64,000 bases of DNA from the NCBI GenBank assembly GCA_937888715.1, contig CALARU010000177.1, forward strand, positions 1-64,000, written 5' to 3'. The notes beneath the pieces were generated by a model, which had not been told where the DNA came from, ran no database searches, and was given only the letters and a program-made list of their open reading frames with translations. A program made the translations under genes and the position numbers. This document shows, one piece after another, positions 29,801 to 38,247 of the stretch; positions within the stretch are counted from its first letter, which is position 1, and each line of letters starts with the position of its first letter. Origin of the DNA: an uncultured Planctomycetaceae bacterium. Its GTDB lineage: Bacteria; Planctomycetota; Planctomycetia; Gemmatales; Gemmataceae.

Positions 29801-30395
29801 GATCTTTGACACCTGTATCGCCTATGGAAAAATACAATTTCCCATCGGGCCCAATGGAAATACCATGCACGCCATGATCATGATCAAGCCCTTGGAAACC
29901 TGTTAACAATTTGGTCGGAGGGCCATCCGCTTTGTCATCCCCGTCTTTATCTTCAAGCACCATGATATCAGGAGATTGGCAATAAAAGACTTTACGACCG
30001 AGGCCTTTAACATCCTTTGCAACGGCAATACCAAGTGGCGACATGACATGGGGTGCTTGGTAAAAAGTGGTGGACTTGTCGGCCTTACCATCGCCATCGG
30101 AATCGATGAGGATAACAATTCGATCGCCTTCAGATCGAAGAGGAGGCTGGTTGCGCAATTTTCTTCGATAGTTGACTGCTTCGCAAATCCAAGCCCTGCC
30201 CTTTTCATCAATATCGAAGGTAGTGGGATTAACAAACAGAGGTTCTGCGGCCCAGACTTTAAGTTCCATACCTTCAGGAACGGAAAAAGTAGCTTCGGCT
30301 TTTTCTAAAGGGATTTGAGCCATTGCCGAATTTTGGACAGCTAAAAAGCCAACCAAAAGAATTATAGAAAATGAAAAAGCAGTTCTAATAGTCAT
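26859..30395 (-). CDS. PVC-type membrane-bound dehydrogenase with HEAT repeats and c-type heme
   Basis: 1178 residues: a signal peptide (to about residue 27, ending SAMAQ), a beta-propeller sugar-dehydrogenase-like domain (about 30-400) with 'GLDHDHGVHGISIGPDGKLYF' and 'VADWYDPGVGGHG', helical HEAT-like repeats (about 420-840), one CxxCH heme site (QCLKCHS, about 890) in a cytochrome c domain, and a C-terminal beta-sandwich ending in a 'GANPILIKINNG' segment. This domain order is typical of large secreted planctomycete redox proteins thought to oxidise sugars or related compounds. The ATG at 30395 is favoured by a GGGG site and a clean signal peptide; a Met 12 bases upstream is also possible. 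Substrate unknown. It is convergent with the PlsC gene. Confidence 0.9.
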   Translation of the reverse strand: MTIRTAFSFSIILLVGFLAVQNSAMAQIPLEKAEATFSVPEGMELKVWAAEPLFVNPTTFDIDEKGRAWICEAVNYRRKLRNQPPLRSEGDRIVILIDSDGDGKADKSTTFYQAPHVMSPLGIAVAKDVKGLGRKVFYCQSPDIMVLEDKDGDDKADGPPTKLLTGFQGLDHDHGVHGISIGPDGKLYFSIGDTGVKDLQSADGKGKKWSSNNTDLRAGTVWRCDLDGKNLQLIAHNFRNNYMPAVDSYGTVFISDNDDDGNQQTRICYVMPGGNFGYHPRGPGQTHWHEEDPGIVPKILRTFFGSPTGMCMYEAQLLPAKYQGQPLHTDAGPRNLRCYHTKIDGAGFSVEQENMISSTDGWFRPSDVKVAPDGSVFVADWYDPGVGGHGMGDTTKGRIYRLAPKGSKSHVPAIDYSTNEGIISGLSSGCNATRYIALQHIIAMDASKRNTLAKMIFADPDIAQKPWAAARILWFVDFPKELPKGLEQREEFKWLEIRKLVDAHPGLMGLNAEEKTRVDFLLANGGPGVAREILVNIRESDDDNSKQWFYNLAKKYDGKDVFLLKAIGVAAGTDPKHRELFLADFKKQFSVWSPAVGDLVFELRPKDMMAGLGEMLTKAEIPLEQKLKIINILASNDSPDDALTFVGLVKSKASIEVREKAVEWLKIYLPGKWSAVTSNPDLLKSVNELLAGDSDDQRLALGIIEAAKPKGVVEQVSKLALANKDGRVQKQAIATLGALPEKLSVDTLTKVLQENNSYSQDAANSLAALGQTKGKVSGIQAAMIALQTVFSDQTAPLTKRTLVANALSGTRNGSDFLLLNGKGEIPAELKQDVGRLLRNSPYQDLRNKAMIAYPAPGKLDPKKLPALSVLALKKGDIARGKALMASSGTSQLQCLKCHSVQGSGGAIGPDLSMIGKKGTKENLYESLINPNKAIADQYLTWIIETKKGQVLTGLIVEESPELIVLRDGNGKDYKIDRKDVESKAKGPNSLMPSDLINSMSEQDLIDLVDYLATLQTAAFSPEWFHIIGPFENGVSDENFEKMGELEAKVELEKKLKGKTGPVAWSKVRASSNGYLNLALHFSPENKSIISYLYQVIDSPIDQESTILVGADDCVKVWVNNAEVFKDMNHFAAQPARNSVAVKLKKGANPILIKINNGEGEHGLYFSILSKEPLKIGAN

Positions 30396-30529
30396 CGAAT
30401 ACCCCATTCAGGCCAGAAAATAGACAACCAAAGCAGGATTTAATAATACTCTAAATCCAGTGAGAATTAAAAGGTGTTTATTGAAATGCGTTGTTTTTTT
30501 AAACTCAGCCTGATCTGTGCGAAATTAGA

Positions 30530-32695
30530 TCAGGAGCGATAATTAACAGTAAGCCATTGAACTAAGGCCGTATGCCTTTTTCTGTGATCCTGCCTAGATA
30601 TTGCAATTTCCAGCGCTTTTTTTGTTCCAACCACAATCACTAACTTTTTACCCCGGGTAATTCCCGTGTAAAGCAAATTTCTTTGCAGCATCATGTAATG
30701 CTGGGTATGTATGGGAAGTACCACTGCTGGATATTCTGACCCCTGCGATTTGTGGATAGTTAAAGCATAAGCAAGCGAGATTTCATCAAGTTCGCCAAAA
30801 TCATAAACCACCAAACGGCCTTCAAAATCAACCGTAAGCTCCTTCTCTGATTCATTGATTTCCTTGATGAAACCAACATCACCATTGAAGACTTCTTTCT
30901 GGTAATTGTTTTGCATTTGAATGACTTTATCGCAGTTGCGGAATTTGGTACCAAACCTTTCAATCTCAATTCTGCCTGCAAGAGGATTCAACAAATCCTG
31001 CATTTTCCGATTGAACTCCCCTGCCCCCAATTCTGTGCGATTCATTGGTGTAAGAACTTGAATATCCTTCATGGGATCGAAATTAAATTTTTTGGGAATT
31101 CGATCATGCACCATAGCAAGAACTTTTTCTGAAACCTGAAGCGGGGCCTCAGACTCAATAAAAAAGAAATCCCCTTCTGCATTTGGAGCAGAATCGGGGA
31201 ATTCCCCATGTAATACAGAATGAGCTGCACGAACAATAAAACTACGCCCAGCTTGGCGAAAAATCTTGGTCAGCCTGACGGTGCTAAACATTCGGGAATC
31301 AATCATATCTGAAAGAATTCTGCCAGGACCAACTGAAGGAAGTTGATCAACATCACCAACTAAAAGCAGGCAGGCATGTGCAGGAACTGCCCGCACTAGG
31401 TGGTGCATTAGCACGGTATCAACCATGGAAGTTTCATCAACCACAACAAGATTAGCTTCTAAAGGCTGGGATGGGTCACGCCTGAAGCCTCCGATAGAAG
31501 CATCAAATTCCAAGGTGCGATGAATGGTTTTAGCTTCTCTGCCAGTACTTTCTGCGATCCTTCGTGCGGCACGGCCTGTAGGGGCACATAAGACACAAGT
31601 TTTTCCAAATTTCTCAAAAAGGTCGAGAATCAAGCGGATAATCGTGGTTTTTCCAACGCCTGGGCCACCTGTTAAAATCAGAATCTTTTTGGCAGACGCC
31701 ATCTGCACCGCTTGCAATTGCTGCTCATCCAACTCCAGCCCACTTTTCGCAAGAATGTTTTTGATTTCACTATCGCAGTTTTTGGAATGAAGTGGATGGG
31801 CCCCTGTTGCTAATTTAAGCAAATTAGCTGCGAGGTTTTTCTCTGCGGTGTATAAAGCTTTTGCAAAAGCCCACTTCGATCCATAAACCGAATCGATGAT
31901 GACAACCCCAGATTCAACTTCTGATGCAAGCGCTTCTTGAATAATAGCTATTGGAATAGTCGTCAGTTGAATTGCATGATCAATTAATTCTTCTTCTGGA
32001 ACGCCAACATGGCCTTCATTTGCAAGGCGCTCCAAAGAGTAATAGATTGCAGCGCGGGCCCTTTCAAGGCCATGGGGGTTGATACCTATTTTTTGTGCGA
32101 GTTCATCGGCAGTCTGAAACCCCACACCTCTAATATCCTTTGCCAGTCGGTATGGGTTTTCACGAATAAGGGTGACAGCGTCCTGCCCATAGGTTTTAAA
32201 AATCCTAAAAGCTCTTGCGGTTCCTATTCCATAGGATTGCAGGAAAACCATGATGTCTCGAATGGTTTTATTTTCTTTCCAGCTTTGGCGAATGAGTTCG
32301 ATGCGTTTTGGCCCCAGTCCTTTTATCTGTTTAAGAAAGCTGGGAGACTCATCAATGATTTGAAGTGTTTTAAGGCCAAACACGGTTACGATTTTTTGGG
32401 CATAGCTGGGCCCAATTCCTTTAATAAGGCCGGACCCTAAATATTTTTCAATACCCGCAAGGGAATGGGGAGGGGAACAACGCAATGCTGCAGCTTTAAA
32501 TTGAGGACCGTGATCACGGTCTTGAATCCATGTCCCTTCACCCTCGAGAAATTCCCCTGCGTTTACAGAAGGCAGATTTCCTATTACTGTTACGAGGCCA
32601 ATTTTTCCACGAACATGCACTTTTAGAACAGCAAAGCCATTTTCTGGGTTATGAAAAGTAACTCGTTCAATGACCCCAGACACAATTTCATTCAT
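30530..32695 (-). CDS. recD2: RecD2-type ATP-dependent DNA helicase
   Basis: 721 residues, the size of RecD2. Order: N-terminal OB-like part (SGVIERVTFHNPENGFAVL), helix-hairpin-helix region (KGLGPKRIELIRQSW; GIGTARAFRIFKTYG), superfamily 1B helicase motor with Walker A 'TGGPGVGKTT' (about 335-345), Walker B 'VVDETSMVD', and the C-terminal motif 'TIHKSQGSEYPAVV'. RecD2 is a 5'-3' helicase acting in DNA repair outside RecBCD; no recB or recC is seen nearby. It reads away from the divergent lipoprotein gene at 33084. Confidence 0.95.
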   Translation of the reverse strand: MNEIVSGVIERVTFHNPENGFAVLKVHVRGKIGLVTVIGNLPSVNAGEFLEGEGTWIQDRDHGPQFKAAALRCSPPHSLAGIEKYLGSGLIKGIGPSYAQKIVTVFGLKTLQIIDESPSFLKQIKGLGPKRIELIRQSWKENKTIRDIMVFLQSYGIGTARAFRIFKTYGQDAVTLIRENPYRLAKDIRGVGFQTADELAQKIGINPHGLERARAAIYYSLERLANEGHVGVPEEELIDHAIQLTTIPIAIIQEALASEVESGVVIIDSVYGSKWAFAKALYTAEKNLAANLLKLATGAHPLHSKNCDSEIKNILAKSGLELDEQQLQAVQMASAKKILILTGGPGVGKTTIIRLILDLFEKFGKTCVLCAPTGRAARRIAESTGREAKTIHRTLEFDASIGGFRRDPSQPLEANLVVVDETSMVDTVLMHHLVRAVPAHACLLLVGDVDQLPSVGPGRILSDMIDSRMFSTVRLTKIFRQAGRSFIVRAAHSVLHGEFPDSAPNAEGDFFFIESEAPLQVSEKVLAMVHDRIPKKFNFDPMKDIQVLTPMNRTELGAGEFNRKMQDLLNPLAGRIEIERFGTKFRNCDKVIQMQNNYQKEVFNGDVGFIKEINESEKELTVDFEGRLVVYDFGELDEISLAYALTIHKSQGSEYPAVVLPIHTQHYMMLQRNLLYTGITRGKKLVIVVGTKKALEIAISRQDHRKRHTALVQWLTVNYRS

Positions 32696-33083
32696 GGGCT
32701 ATGGAATCCGAAACTAGGAAATAACAGTAGTAATCTTACCTAAATTGCACGCAGTTAGTTAAAAACCAATTAAAATTTCCAAAGAAGTTTAAACAAAAGT
32801 CTCTATTTCAGCTCAGGGATTGCCTACTTTTCATACATTTCAGAAAAAACACCCCCTCCCGGCAACCTATTTAACCCACATTAATGATTCGATTTTGCCA
32901 ATAATGCTGAAAAGGGAAATGGGGAAATATTTACTGATTTTGTTGAAAGTAATGACTGTAATTTGTCGATCAATTAATTAGAGCGACTTATTTTTGTTTT
33001 ATGGTGCGGGCTTTGTGCCCAAACCAAACTTGAAATGTTTTCAAGAAGTTTTTCCTTGTTCTTGGTTTGTATAGGGGGTTGGC
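32696..33083 (+). other. 388-base intergenic region with a structured leader
   Basis: The region between divergent recD2 and the lipoprotein gene has no convincing gene. Bases 33008-33069 contain a GGGC/GCCC hairpin (33008-33020), an 8-bp outer stem CAAACCAA/TTGGTTTG (33020-33027 with 33062-33069), and inside it a 7-bp hairpin CTTGAAA/TTTCAAG (33029-33045). A GGGGG ribosome-binding site (33074-33078) follows directly. This looks like a folded 5' leader for the downstream gene. Confidence 0.45.
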
Positions 33084-34616
33084 ATGAAGCGGATCTATGG
33101 AAGTATTCTGACGCTGGCAACTCTAAGTGGTTGCGTAACAACCGAAAACAGTGGCGGTAGTTATATGGCACAACGCCGTACCGAACAAAACCCTATCTCC
33201 CAAGATAGTATTGGCCGGGGCACTTACACCGCTCAATCAATACCCGGAGTTCAGGGGCCATGGGGTGCACCCGTGCCTGTAGCCGGCGCTTACAGAGCAA
33301 ACCCCATCTCTGGAGAAGCTGCTGCCAAAGCAATGATTGCCAACAGCGTTCCTCTTTCGATGGTGCAACAAGCATCATTCAAGCCAGGCAGAATACCTGC
33401 CTCGCAAAACCCAATGCAACAGGCAATGGCAGGAATGCCCCCAGGCGCAATGATGCCCGGTGGTATGCTTTCACCTCCCGGAATGCCAGCAATGCCCGGT
33501 ATGCCCGGTATGCCAGGTGGAAATAGCTCCGGCATGACACTCGCAAACCTTGGTATGCCAATGGGTGGCCATGGCGGAATGATGGGCGGAGCCCCAGCAA
33601 ATATGCCAGGCGCAGTAAACGCAATGGGCGCACTGACAGGTGGTGGCGCACCATCAGCCCCGATGCCAGTACAAAGAACTGAAGTCAGGTTTATTGAACC
33701 AGCAGGCATGAAAATCTCATGGTTTGCTCCTGGTTCAGACGGCAAACCTGGTTTTAACTCGCAATACCTTGAATCCCCCGGTCGATATAACTTCCTTCAG
33801 GCTGCAATATATCGCCTGAAACTTAGCGAAGTCCCAAATCGCCCTGGTGTGGAACTTTACCCTACCTTGGAAGTGGTACCCAGCACAGGCAAGACCAACA
33901 CTTTCCTAGCACATAGCTCGGTTCCTGTAAGCTTTACGGAAGAAGATTTCCAACAAGTTGCAGCAGGTAATTTTGTGGTCAAGGTTGTTTATCTTCCAGA
34001 CCCACAATTCCAAGACCTTGCAACCGCAGGTGGTTTGGATGAAGTTGTATCTTCCAGACTTGAACCAGGTGTTGACCCGATCGCTGAAGCTCAACGAAGA
34101 GGTAGCATTCTCTTGATCGTAAGATTAGGCAACATCGACTTGGAAGCGCCAAACACTCCAGCAATGGATGCACCTCCCGGAGGCGGCATGAGAATGCCAG
34201 TTCCCCCACAAGGAATGCAGGGCGGACCAGGCATGGGACGAATGGTGCCTTATGGTATCTCAGGCCCCGGGCCAATGCCTGGCCAACAGGGCATGCAAAG
34301 AATGCCAAGCATGCAGATGATGCCTGGTACGCCACTTAATCTTCCAAGTGTACCAAACATTGAACCCAAAACTTTGCCTTCCCCAACCTCGCTTCCTACT
34401 ACCAGTATTAAGGAAGTGCCCGGGATAACTACAAGCCAGACTAATAATAATGAAGAAACAACGATAATTCTCAAAAAGGAAACGCTTCCTTCAACAGGAA
34501 CCTTACCCCCAACAGGATTAGAAATTGTTCCAGGTAATAATGGAATCACCACTAAGGTTCCAGAGATTAAAAGCGGAGTACCGCAATCAATAATCCCACC
34601 TTTTGTAAACAAGTAA
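33084..34616 (+). CDS. Met/Gly/Pro-rich lipoprotein with an unnamed envelope domain
   Basis: 510 residues. A lipobox (LSGC) places the lipidated Cys at position 17. Residues about 110-190 and 365-420 are low-complexity, rich in Met, Gly and Pro. Between them (about 197-350) is a folded domain with 'VELYPTLEV', 'VVKVVYLPD' and 'QRRGSILLIVRLG', clearly homologous to residues 35-180 of the next gene product. The C terminus is Thr/Pro-rich. I do not recognise a named family; both proteins look like planctomycete cell-surface components. GGGGG precedes the ATG, and a folded leader lies upstream. A terminator hairpin follows. Confidence 0.75.
   Translation: MKRIYGSILTLATLSGCVTTENSGGSYMAQRRTEQNPISQDSIGRGTYTAQSIPGVQGPWGAPVPVAGAYRANPISGEAAAKAMIANSVPLSMVQQASFKPGRIPASQNPMQQAMAGMPPGAMMPGGMLSPPGMPAMPGMPGMPGGNSSGMTLANLGMPMGGHGGMMGGAPANMPGAVNAMGALTGGGAPSAPMPVQRTEVRFIEPAGMKISWFAPGSDGKPGFNSQYLESPGRYNFLQAAIYRLKLSEVPNRPGVELYPTLEVVPSTGKTNTFLAHSSVPVSFTEEDFQQVAAGNFVVKVVYLPDPQFQDLATAGGLDEVVSSRLEPGVDPIAEAQRRGSILLIVRLGNIDLEAPNTPAMDAPPGGGMRMPVPPQGMQGGPGMGRMVPYGISGPGPMPGQQGMQRMPSMQMMPGTPLNLPSVPNIEPKTLPSPTSLPTTSIKEVPGITTSQTNNNEETTIILKKETLPSTGTLPPTGLEIVPGNNGITTKVPEIKSGVPQSIIPPFVNK
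33483..33518 (+). repeat. 9-base in-frame tandem repeat (ATGCCNGGT-like)
   Basis: Four copies of a 9-base unit (ATGCCAGCA, ATGCCCGGT twice, ATGCCAGGT) encode Met-Pro-Ala/Gly repeats in the lipoprotein's low-complexity part. Copy number could vary by slippage without breaking the frame. Confidence 0.8.
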
Positions 34617-34633
34617 AGGTGAGAGAAACTAAC

Positions 34634-34673
34634 GCCGGCGGTCGGGGCTACAATCCTCGAACGCCGGCCTTTT
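34634..34673 (+). terminator. likely terminator after the lipoprotein gene
   Basis: GCCGGCG (34634-34640) pairs with CGCCGGC (34662-34668), continued after one mismatch by TCGGGG/CCTCGA (34642-34647 with 34655-34660), with a 7-base loop and a short T-run (34670-34673). The T-run is weak, so readthrough to the next gene is possible. Confidence 0.65.
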
Positions 34674-34727
34674 GATTACCTTGTTCTATGGCACGAAGAT
34701 TTGGCAAAATTTCCATGAGGCTTTTCG

Positions 34728-36371
34728 ATGCTTCACAAATACACAATCTCTCTGACATGCGCCTTGCTGATCAGTCAAATTACTTACTCCCAGCAAATGG
34801 TAATGGGGCCAAACATTGGCCAATCACCAGTACTATGGTTAAATTTCATCGCGCCAGAAGGAATAAAAACCACAATATATCCTGGTAACAACAGGCAATT
34901 CTCACTGCCCGAAAAACAGATGGTTGGCATGAGGCCGGGTTATGTGTATCGCTTCAAAATGAATCATATTCCAGGAAACCCTGAAGCAGAGCTCTACCCG
35001 ACCTTAGAAGTAAGAGGCAGCTTGCAAATGCCGAAAGTTGCAAACCCTTTAAACTTTCCCGCACCCATTAGAATTAACAAGCTTGAAATTGAATCTGCGC
35101 TCAAGGGCAACTTGATTACAAAAGTTGTCTACCTAGAAGATTCAGAAAAAGCTGAACCAGTAACCACTACAATTGAAAACCCAATCGAATCCTATGTTCC
35201 TGCTGATTCGAATCTGGTGCAAGATGCCAGAAATCGAGGTAGGGTAATGGTCATCTTCCGCATGGGTGGAAAAACAATCAGCGAACAGGAATTACAAGCG
35301 AATTCAATTCCCGGAACCGTACAACTCGAGGGCGAAAAGTATTTGCCCACTCCTAGGTTTGCACCTATTATCCCTTACGAATCTTTCGCTTTTTTTGACC
35401 CTAAGCTTGGGCCACGATTTTCCAAAGCAGAACTGATTTACGATGGTGGGGATCAAATACCCAAGGCAGGCTATGATAATCAAGGAACCCTTCAGGGCGT
35501 GAACCCCGAAGATACCATTGCTCAATACACCGATACCAGTGGCAAAAAAAGAATTGCACGATCTAACCGTGTTATCCTTTCCGCACCAAGATTTGCAATC
35601 CTTGCACAAGAAACCGTTTGGGCTAATGTGAATACGGTTCAAACTTTCAACGAACAAAAAGCAACCATCACGGATAGCCAGTATCGCACCAACACACCAA
35701 GTCTTCAGGCAAGGGCTATGAATCATCTCAACAGCTTCAAGGGCGACCTAAGGCTAAAGGGCACCGAAAACACCGTAGGCTTGGGGGAAATCCATCGACT
35801 TGAAATTTTAAGGGCTCAAACTCTTGATCTTATAGTCAGAGAATCGATCAATTCTGAATCTACCATGAGTGCGCGAGACAAACAAAAAATTGCCTTTAAG
35901 CGACAAACTGAAAATGTTAAAAAGTTTTCTTCCTCACTGGGTCTAAGAGAAAATGATGGCATCGAAGGAACTAGCGTGGTGGCACGAATTCAAAATGGCG
36001 CTGAAGTGATCAAAGCAAATGTTCAAACACGCGAAATTGTAATCACCGAAGATGAAGCTTGCGAAATAGAAACCGATAAGCCTCTTTCTCTTTTAAAACT
36101 TGCAGATAAACCTACTGCAAAGGTTGGCGAAATTGTCACCTTTACTCTTCGTTACACGAATCTGGGCAGCAAACCCATGTCCGATATCGCAGTTACCGAC
36201 AGCCTTGCAACCAGGCTAGAATATGTTCCAAGTACCGCAGTTTCTGATCGCGATGCAGTTTTTACCATTCAAAAAAATGAATCTGGCTCACTGGTTTTAC
36301 ATTGGGAGATCACGGGCAAATTAATGCCAAAAGAATATGGCATCATCCGTTTCCAAGCCAGAGTGCGATAA
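34728..36371 (+). CDS. secreted protein with shared envelope domain and C-terminal DUF11 repeat
   Basis: 547 residues. A signal peptide covers about residues 1-21 (ending ITYSQ). Residues 35-180 match the central domain of the upstream lipoprotein: 'FIAPEGIK', 'AELYPTLEV', 'GNLITKVVYLED' and 'RNRGRVMVIFRMG' align in order. The last 95 residues (about 452-547) are a DUF11/conserved-repeat domain: 'PTAKVGEIVTFTLRYTNLGS', 'DIAVTDSLATRLEYV'. DUF11 is an Ig-like fold common in surface proteins. A middle section of about 260 residues is unassigned. The tandem arrangement suggests duplication and a joint role in the envelope. Function unknown. Confidence 0.78.
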   Translation: MLHKYTISLTCALLISQITYSQQMVMGPNIGQSPVLWLNFIAPEGIKTTIYPGNNRQFSLPEKQMVGMRPGYVYRFKMNHIPGNPEAELYPTLEVRGSLQMPKVANPLNFPAPIRINKLEIESALKGNLITKVVYLEDSEKAEPVTTTIENPIESYVPADSNLVQDARNRGRVMVIFRMGGKTISEQELQANSIPGTVQLEGEKYLPTPRFAPIIPYESFAFFDPKLGPRFSKAELIYDGGDQIPKAGYDNQGTLQGVNPEDTIAQYTDTSGKKRIARSNRVILSAPRFAILAQETVWANVNTVQTFNEQKATITDSQYRTNTPSLQARAMNHLNSFKGDLRLKGTENTVGLGEIHRLEILRAQTLDLIVRESINSESTMSARDKQKIAFKRQTENVKKFSSSLGLRENDGIEGTSVVARIQNGAEVIKANVQTREIVITEDEACEIETDKPLSLLKLADKPTAKVGEIVTFTLRYTNLGSKPMSDIAVTDSLATRLEYVPSTAVSDRDAVFTIQKNESGSLVLHWEITGKLMPKEYGIIRFQARVR

Positions 36372-36394
36372 ACTTTAACTTCACTGAAACGAGT

Positions 36395-36919
36395 TTAGTT
36401 TTTTGCCTTTTTAAGAATCTCTTCCAACTTCGCAGGCAACTTTTCTACCTCAGCTTCATCCTTTGCCTTCAGTGCATGTAAAACTTTTCCTGCCTTGAAA
36501 ACAAATACCTCCGTAACTGAATCCGTAGATAGCCTATAAGCAGGCGGGCCAGGATTATATTCAAATCTGCCTACGGGTGTGCCCGCCAAATTATGCTCGT
36601 TTGCCCATTTCAACAAATTAGCATCCTGCAAACTATCGTCACTTATTAAAGTTACCCAACCTTTAAATTCTGGCCTCGCTTTTGATTGCTTTTCAATTAG
36701 CACTGCGACTTTGGATAACCCTTCCGACATCTTTCTGGTAAAAACAATCACACCTTCTTTTTCAGATTGTTCACATACATAACAATGCAACTTCCCTCTT
36801 TCAGGACCTGAAGCCACCAACATCGTATAAGGGGGTACTTTTTTGTTTAATAACCCAGCATGTTCAGCCAGCATTAAACTCGGCAGAATAAGTAGAATAA
36901 AAGGTATTACGTTTTGCAT
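36395..36919 (-). CDS. hypothetical secreted protein with a CxxC, possibly thioredoxin-fold
   Basis: 174 residues with a signal peptide (about 1-18, FILLILPSLMLAE). A CYVC pair (about 46-49) lies near the N terminus of the mature part, and the following 'GVIVFTRKMSEGLSKVAVLIEK' and 'FKGWVTLISDD' segments alternate strand and helix as in thioredoxin-like proteins. The C terminus is Lys/Glu-rich. I cannot assign a family with certainty; a redox role is inference from CxxC. An AGGG site precedes the ATG. Convergent with the DUF11 gene. Confidence 0.65.
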   Translation of the reverse strand: MQNVIPFILLILPSLMLAEHAGLLNKKVPPYTMLVASGPERGKLHCYVCEQSEKEGVIVFTRKMSEGLSKVAVLIEKQSKARPEFKGWVTLISDDSLQDANLLKWANEHNLAGTPVGRFEYNPGPPAYRLSTDSVTEVFVFKAGKVLHALKAKDEAEVEKLPAKLEEILKKAKN

Positions 36920-37192
36920 GGGATTTTGCCCTATTCAGGTAGGTTTAACTTAACAACTTGATTTTACTCTTTTTCCTTACCAAATCAAAGCTGATTGCCT
37001 TCAAATCCTAAAACCCTCTAAACCACCCATTCAAACATAGTTAAATTGTTTAAAATAGATCATAGTTCCACGGTCGATCTTGACGAATTACTTAGATAAA
37101 GAGATCTTGTAAAACTTGATGCTAATAGTGCATAGGAAGGTACTTAGGCAGAATAGATTTACAAAGTCTTAGACTTAGGCCAAGGAAGGCTC

Positions 37193-38239
37193 ATGATAAA
37201 GTCTGGATCACAAGGAATTGATTTCATTAATTCTCAAGCAATTGATTTTGCTCGGGAAGTTCTGCGCGAAGAAGCTGCGGCTTTAAATCTCGTTGCACAA
37301 AGACTCGATGAAAATTTCTTGCTCGCGCTTCAAGCTATTTGGGAAATGACTACCCAAAAGGTAGGCAGAATTGCAATTACCGGCACAGGCAAAAGCGCTG
37401 ATGTTGGACTAAAAATGGTTGGCACCCTAAATTCTACGGGAACTCGAAGCTATTTCTTGGATGCAGTAAGGGCAGTGCATGGCGATCTTGGAATGCTTCA
37501 CCCTGAAGATATTGCACTTGTTCTATCGCACAGCGGAGAAAGCGAAGAAATACTTAGGCTGCTCGGCCCATTGCAAGAACATTGCAAAAAAATAATTGGC
37601 CTGACTGGAAACAAATACAGCACACTCGGAAAAAAAGCGGACATCACCATTGCTTATGGCCCGCTAGATGAAGTTTGCCCATTAGGATTAGCTCCTAGTG
37701 CCAGCAGCACTTCGATGATAGCCCTGGGTGATGCCATGGCTTTTTGCCTGATCAAGGCGAATCAATTTTGTCAGGAAGACTTTGCAAAGTTTCATCCTGC
37801 GGGCAGCCTTGGAAAAAAACTCATGCGGGTCGAAACCGTCATGCGTCATGGGCATGAACTTCGCTTAGCATCTGAGCAAGATACCGTGCGGACAGTATTT
37901 TCCAAATCAAGCCAACTCGGCAGAAGAACGGGTGCGGTAATCCTGATCGATTCAGATGAGAAACTCTGCGGCATCTTCACCGATGGCGATCTGGCCCGTT
38001 TAATCGAGACCAGAAACGACAATGCATTAGACAAACCTATTTCAGAAGTGATGACTAAAAACCCTAAGACAATACTTCTGGGTTCAAAGGTTGTTGATGC
38101 AATTGAACTCATGAAACTAAAAAAACTCAGTGAAATCCCGGTTGTTGACGCAAGTAATATCCCCAGGGGATTGCTCGACATTACCGATCTGATCAGCCTT
38201 GCGCCTGCCATGGTTATCCCTTCATCCAAGGTGGCGTAA
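37193..38239 (+). CDS. kdsD: D-arabinose 5-phosphate isomerase (KpsF/GutQ family)
   Basis: 348 residues: a SIS sugar-isomerase domain (about 30-190) with 'GTGKSADVGLKMVGTLNSTG' and 'LVLSHSGESEEI', then two CBS domains (about 210-340: 'VMRHGHELRLA', 'GIFTDGDLARLI', 'VMTKNPKTI', 'LLDITDLISL'). The enzyme converts ribulose 5-phosphate to arabinose 5-phosphate, the first step of Kdo synthesis. AAGGAAGG precedes the ATG. kdsC begins 9 bases after the stop, so the two steps are in one operon. Confidence 0.95.
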   Translation: MIKSGSQGIDFINSQAIDFAREVLREEAAALNLVAQRLDENFLLALQAIWEMTTQKVGRIAITGTGKSADVGLKMVGTLNSTGTRSYFLDAVRAVHGDLGMLHPEDIALVLSHSGESEEILRLLGPLQEHCKKIIGLTGNKYSTLGKKADITIAYGPLDEVCPLGLAPSASSTSMIALGDAMAFCLIKANQFCQEDFAKFHPAGSLGKKLMRVETVMRHGHELRLASEQDTVRTVFSKSSQLGRRTGAVILIDSDEKLCGIFTDGDLARLIETRNDNALDKPISEVMTKNPKTILLGSKVVDAIELMKLKKLSEIPVVDASNIPRGLLDITDLISLAPAMVIPSSKVA

Positions 38240-38247
38240 TAAAGAAA

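Noticed and set aside
33290-33745. A 151-residue minus-strand frame opposite the lipoprotein, rich in Pro, Gly and Ile.
   Set aside because: Its composition merely mirrors the Met/Gly/Pro repeats on the plus strand.
34633-34669. Two GCCGGC palindromes as a possible operator or recombination site.
   Set aside because: Together they form the stem of one hairpin with a T-run, which a terminator explains better.
36920-37192. A possible promoter for kdsD (TTGACG near 37079).
   Set aside because: No acceptable -10 element lies at the right spacing.
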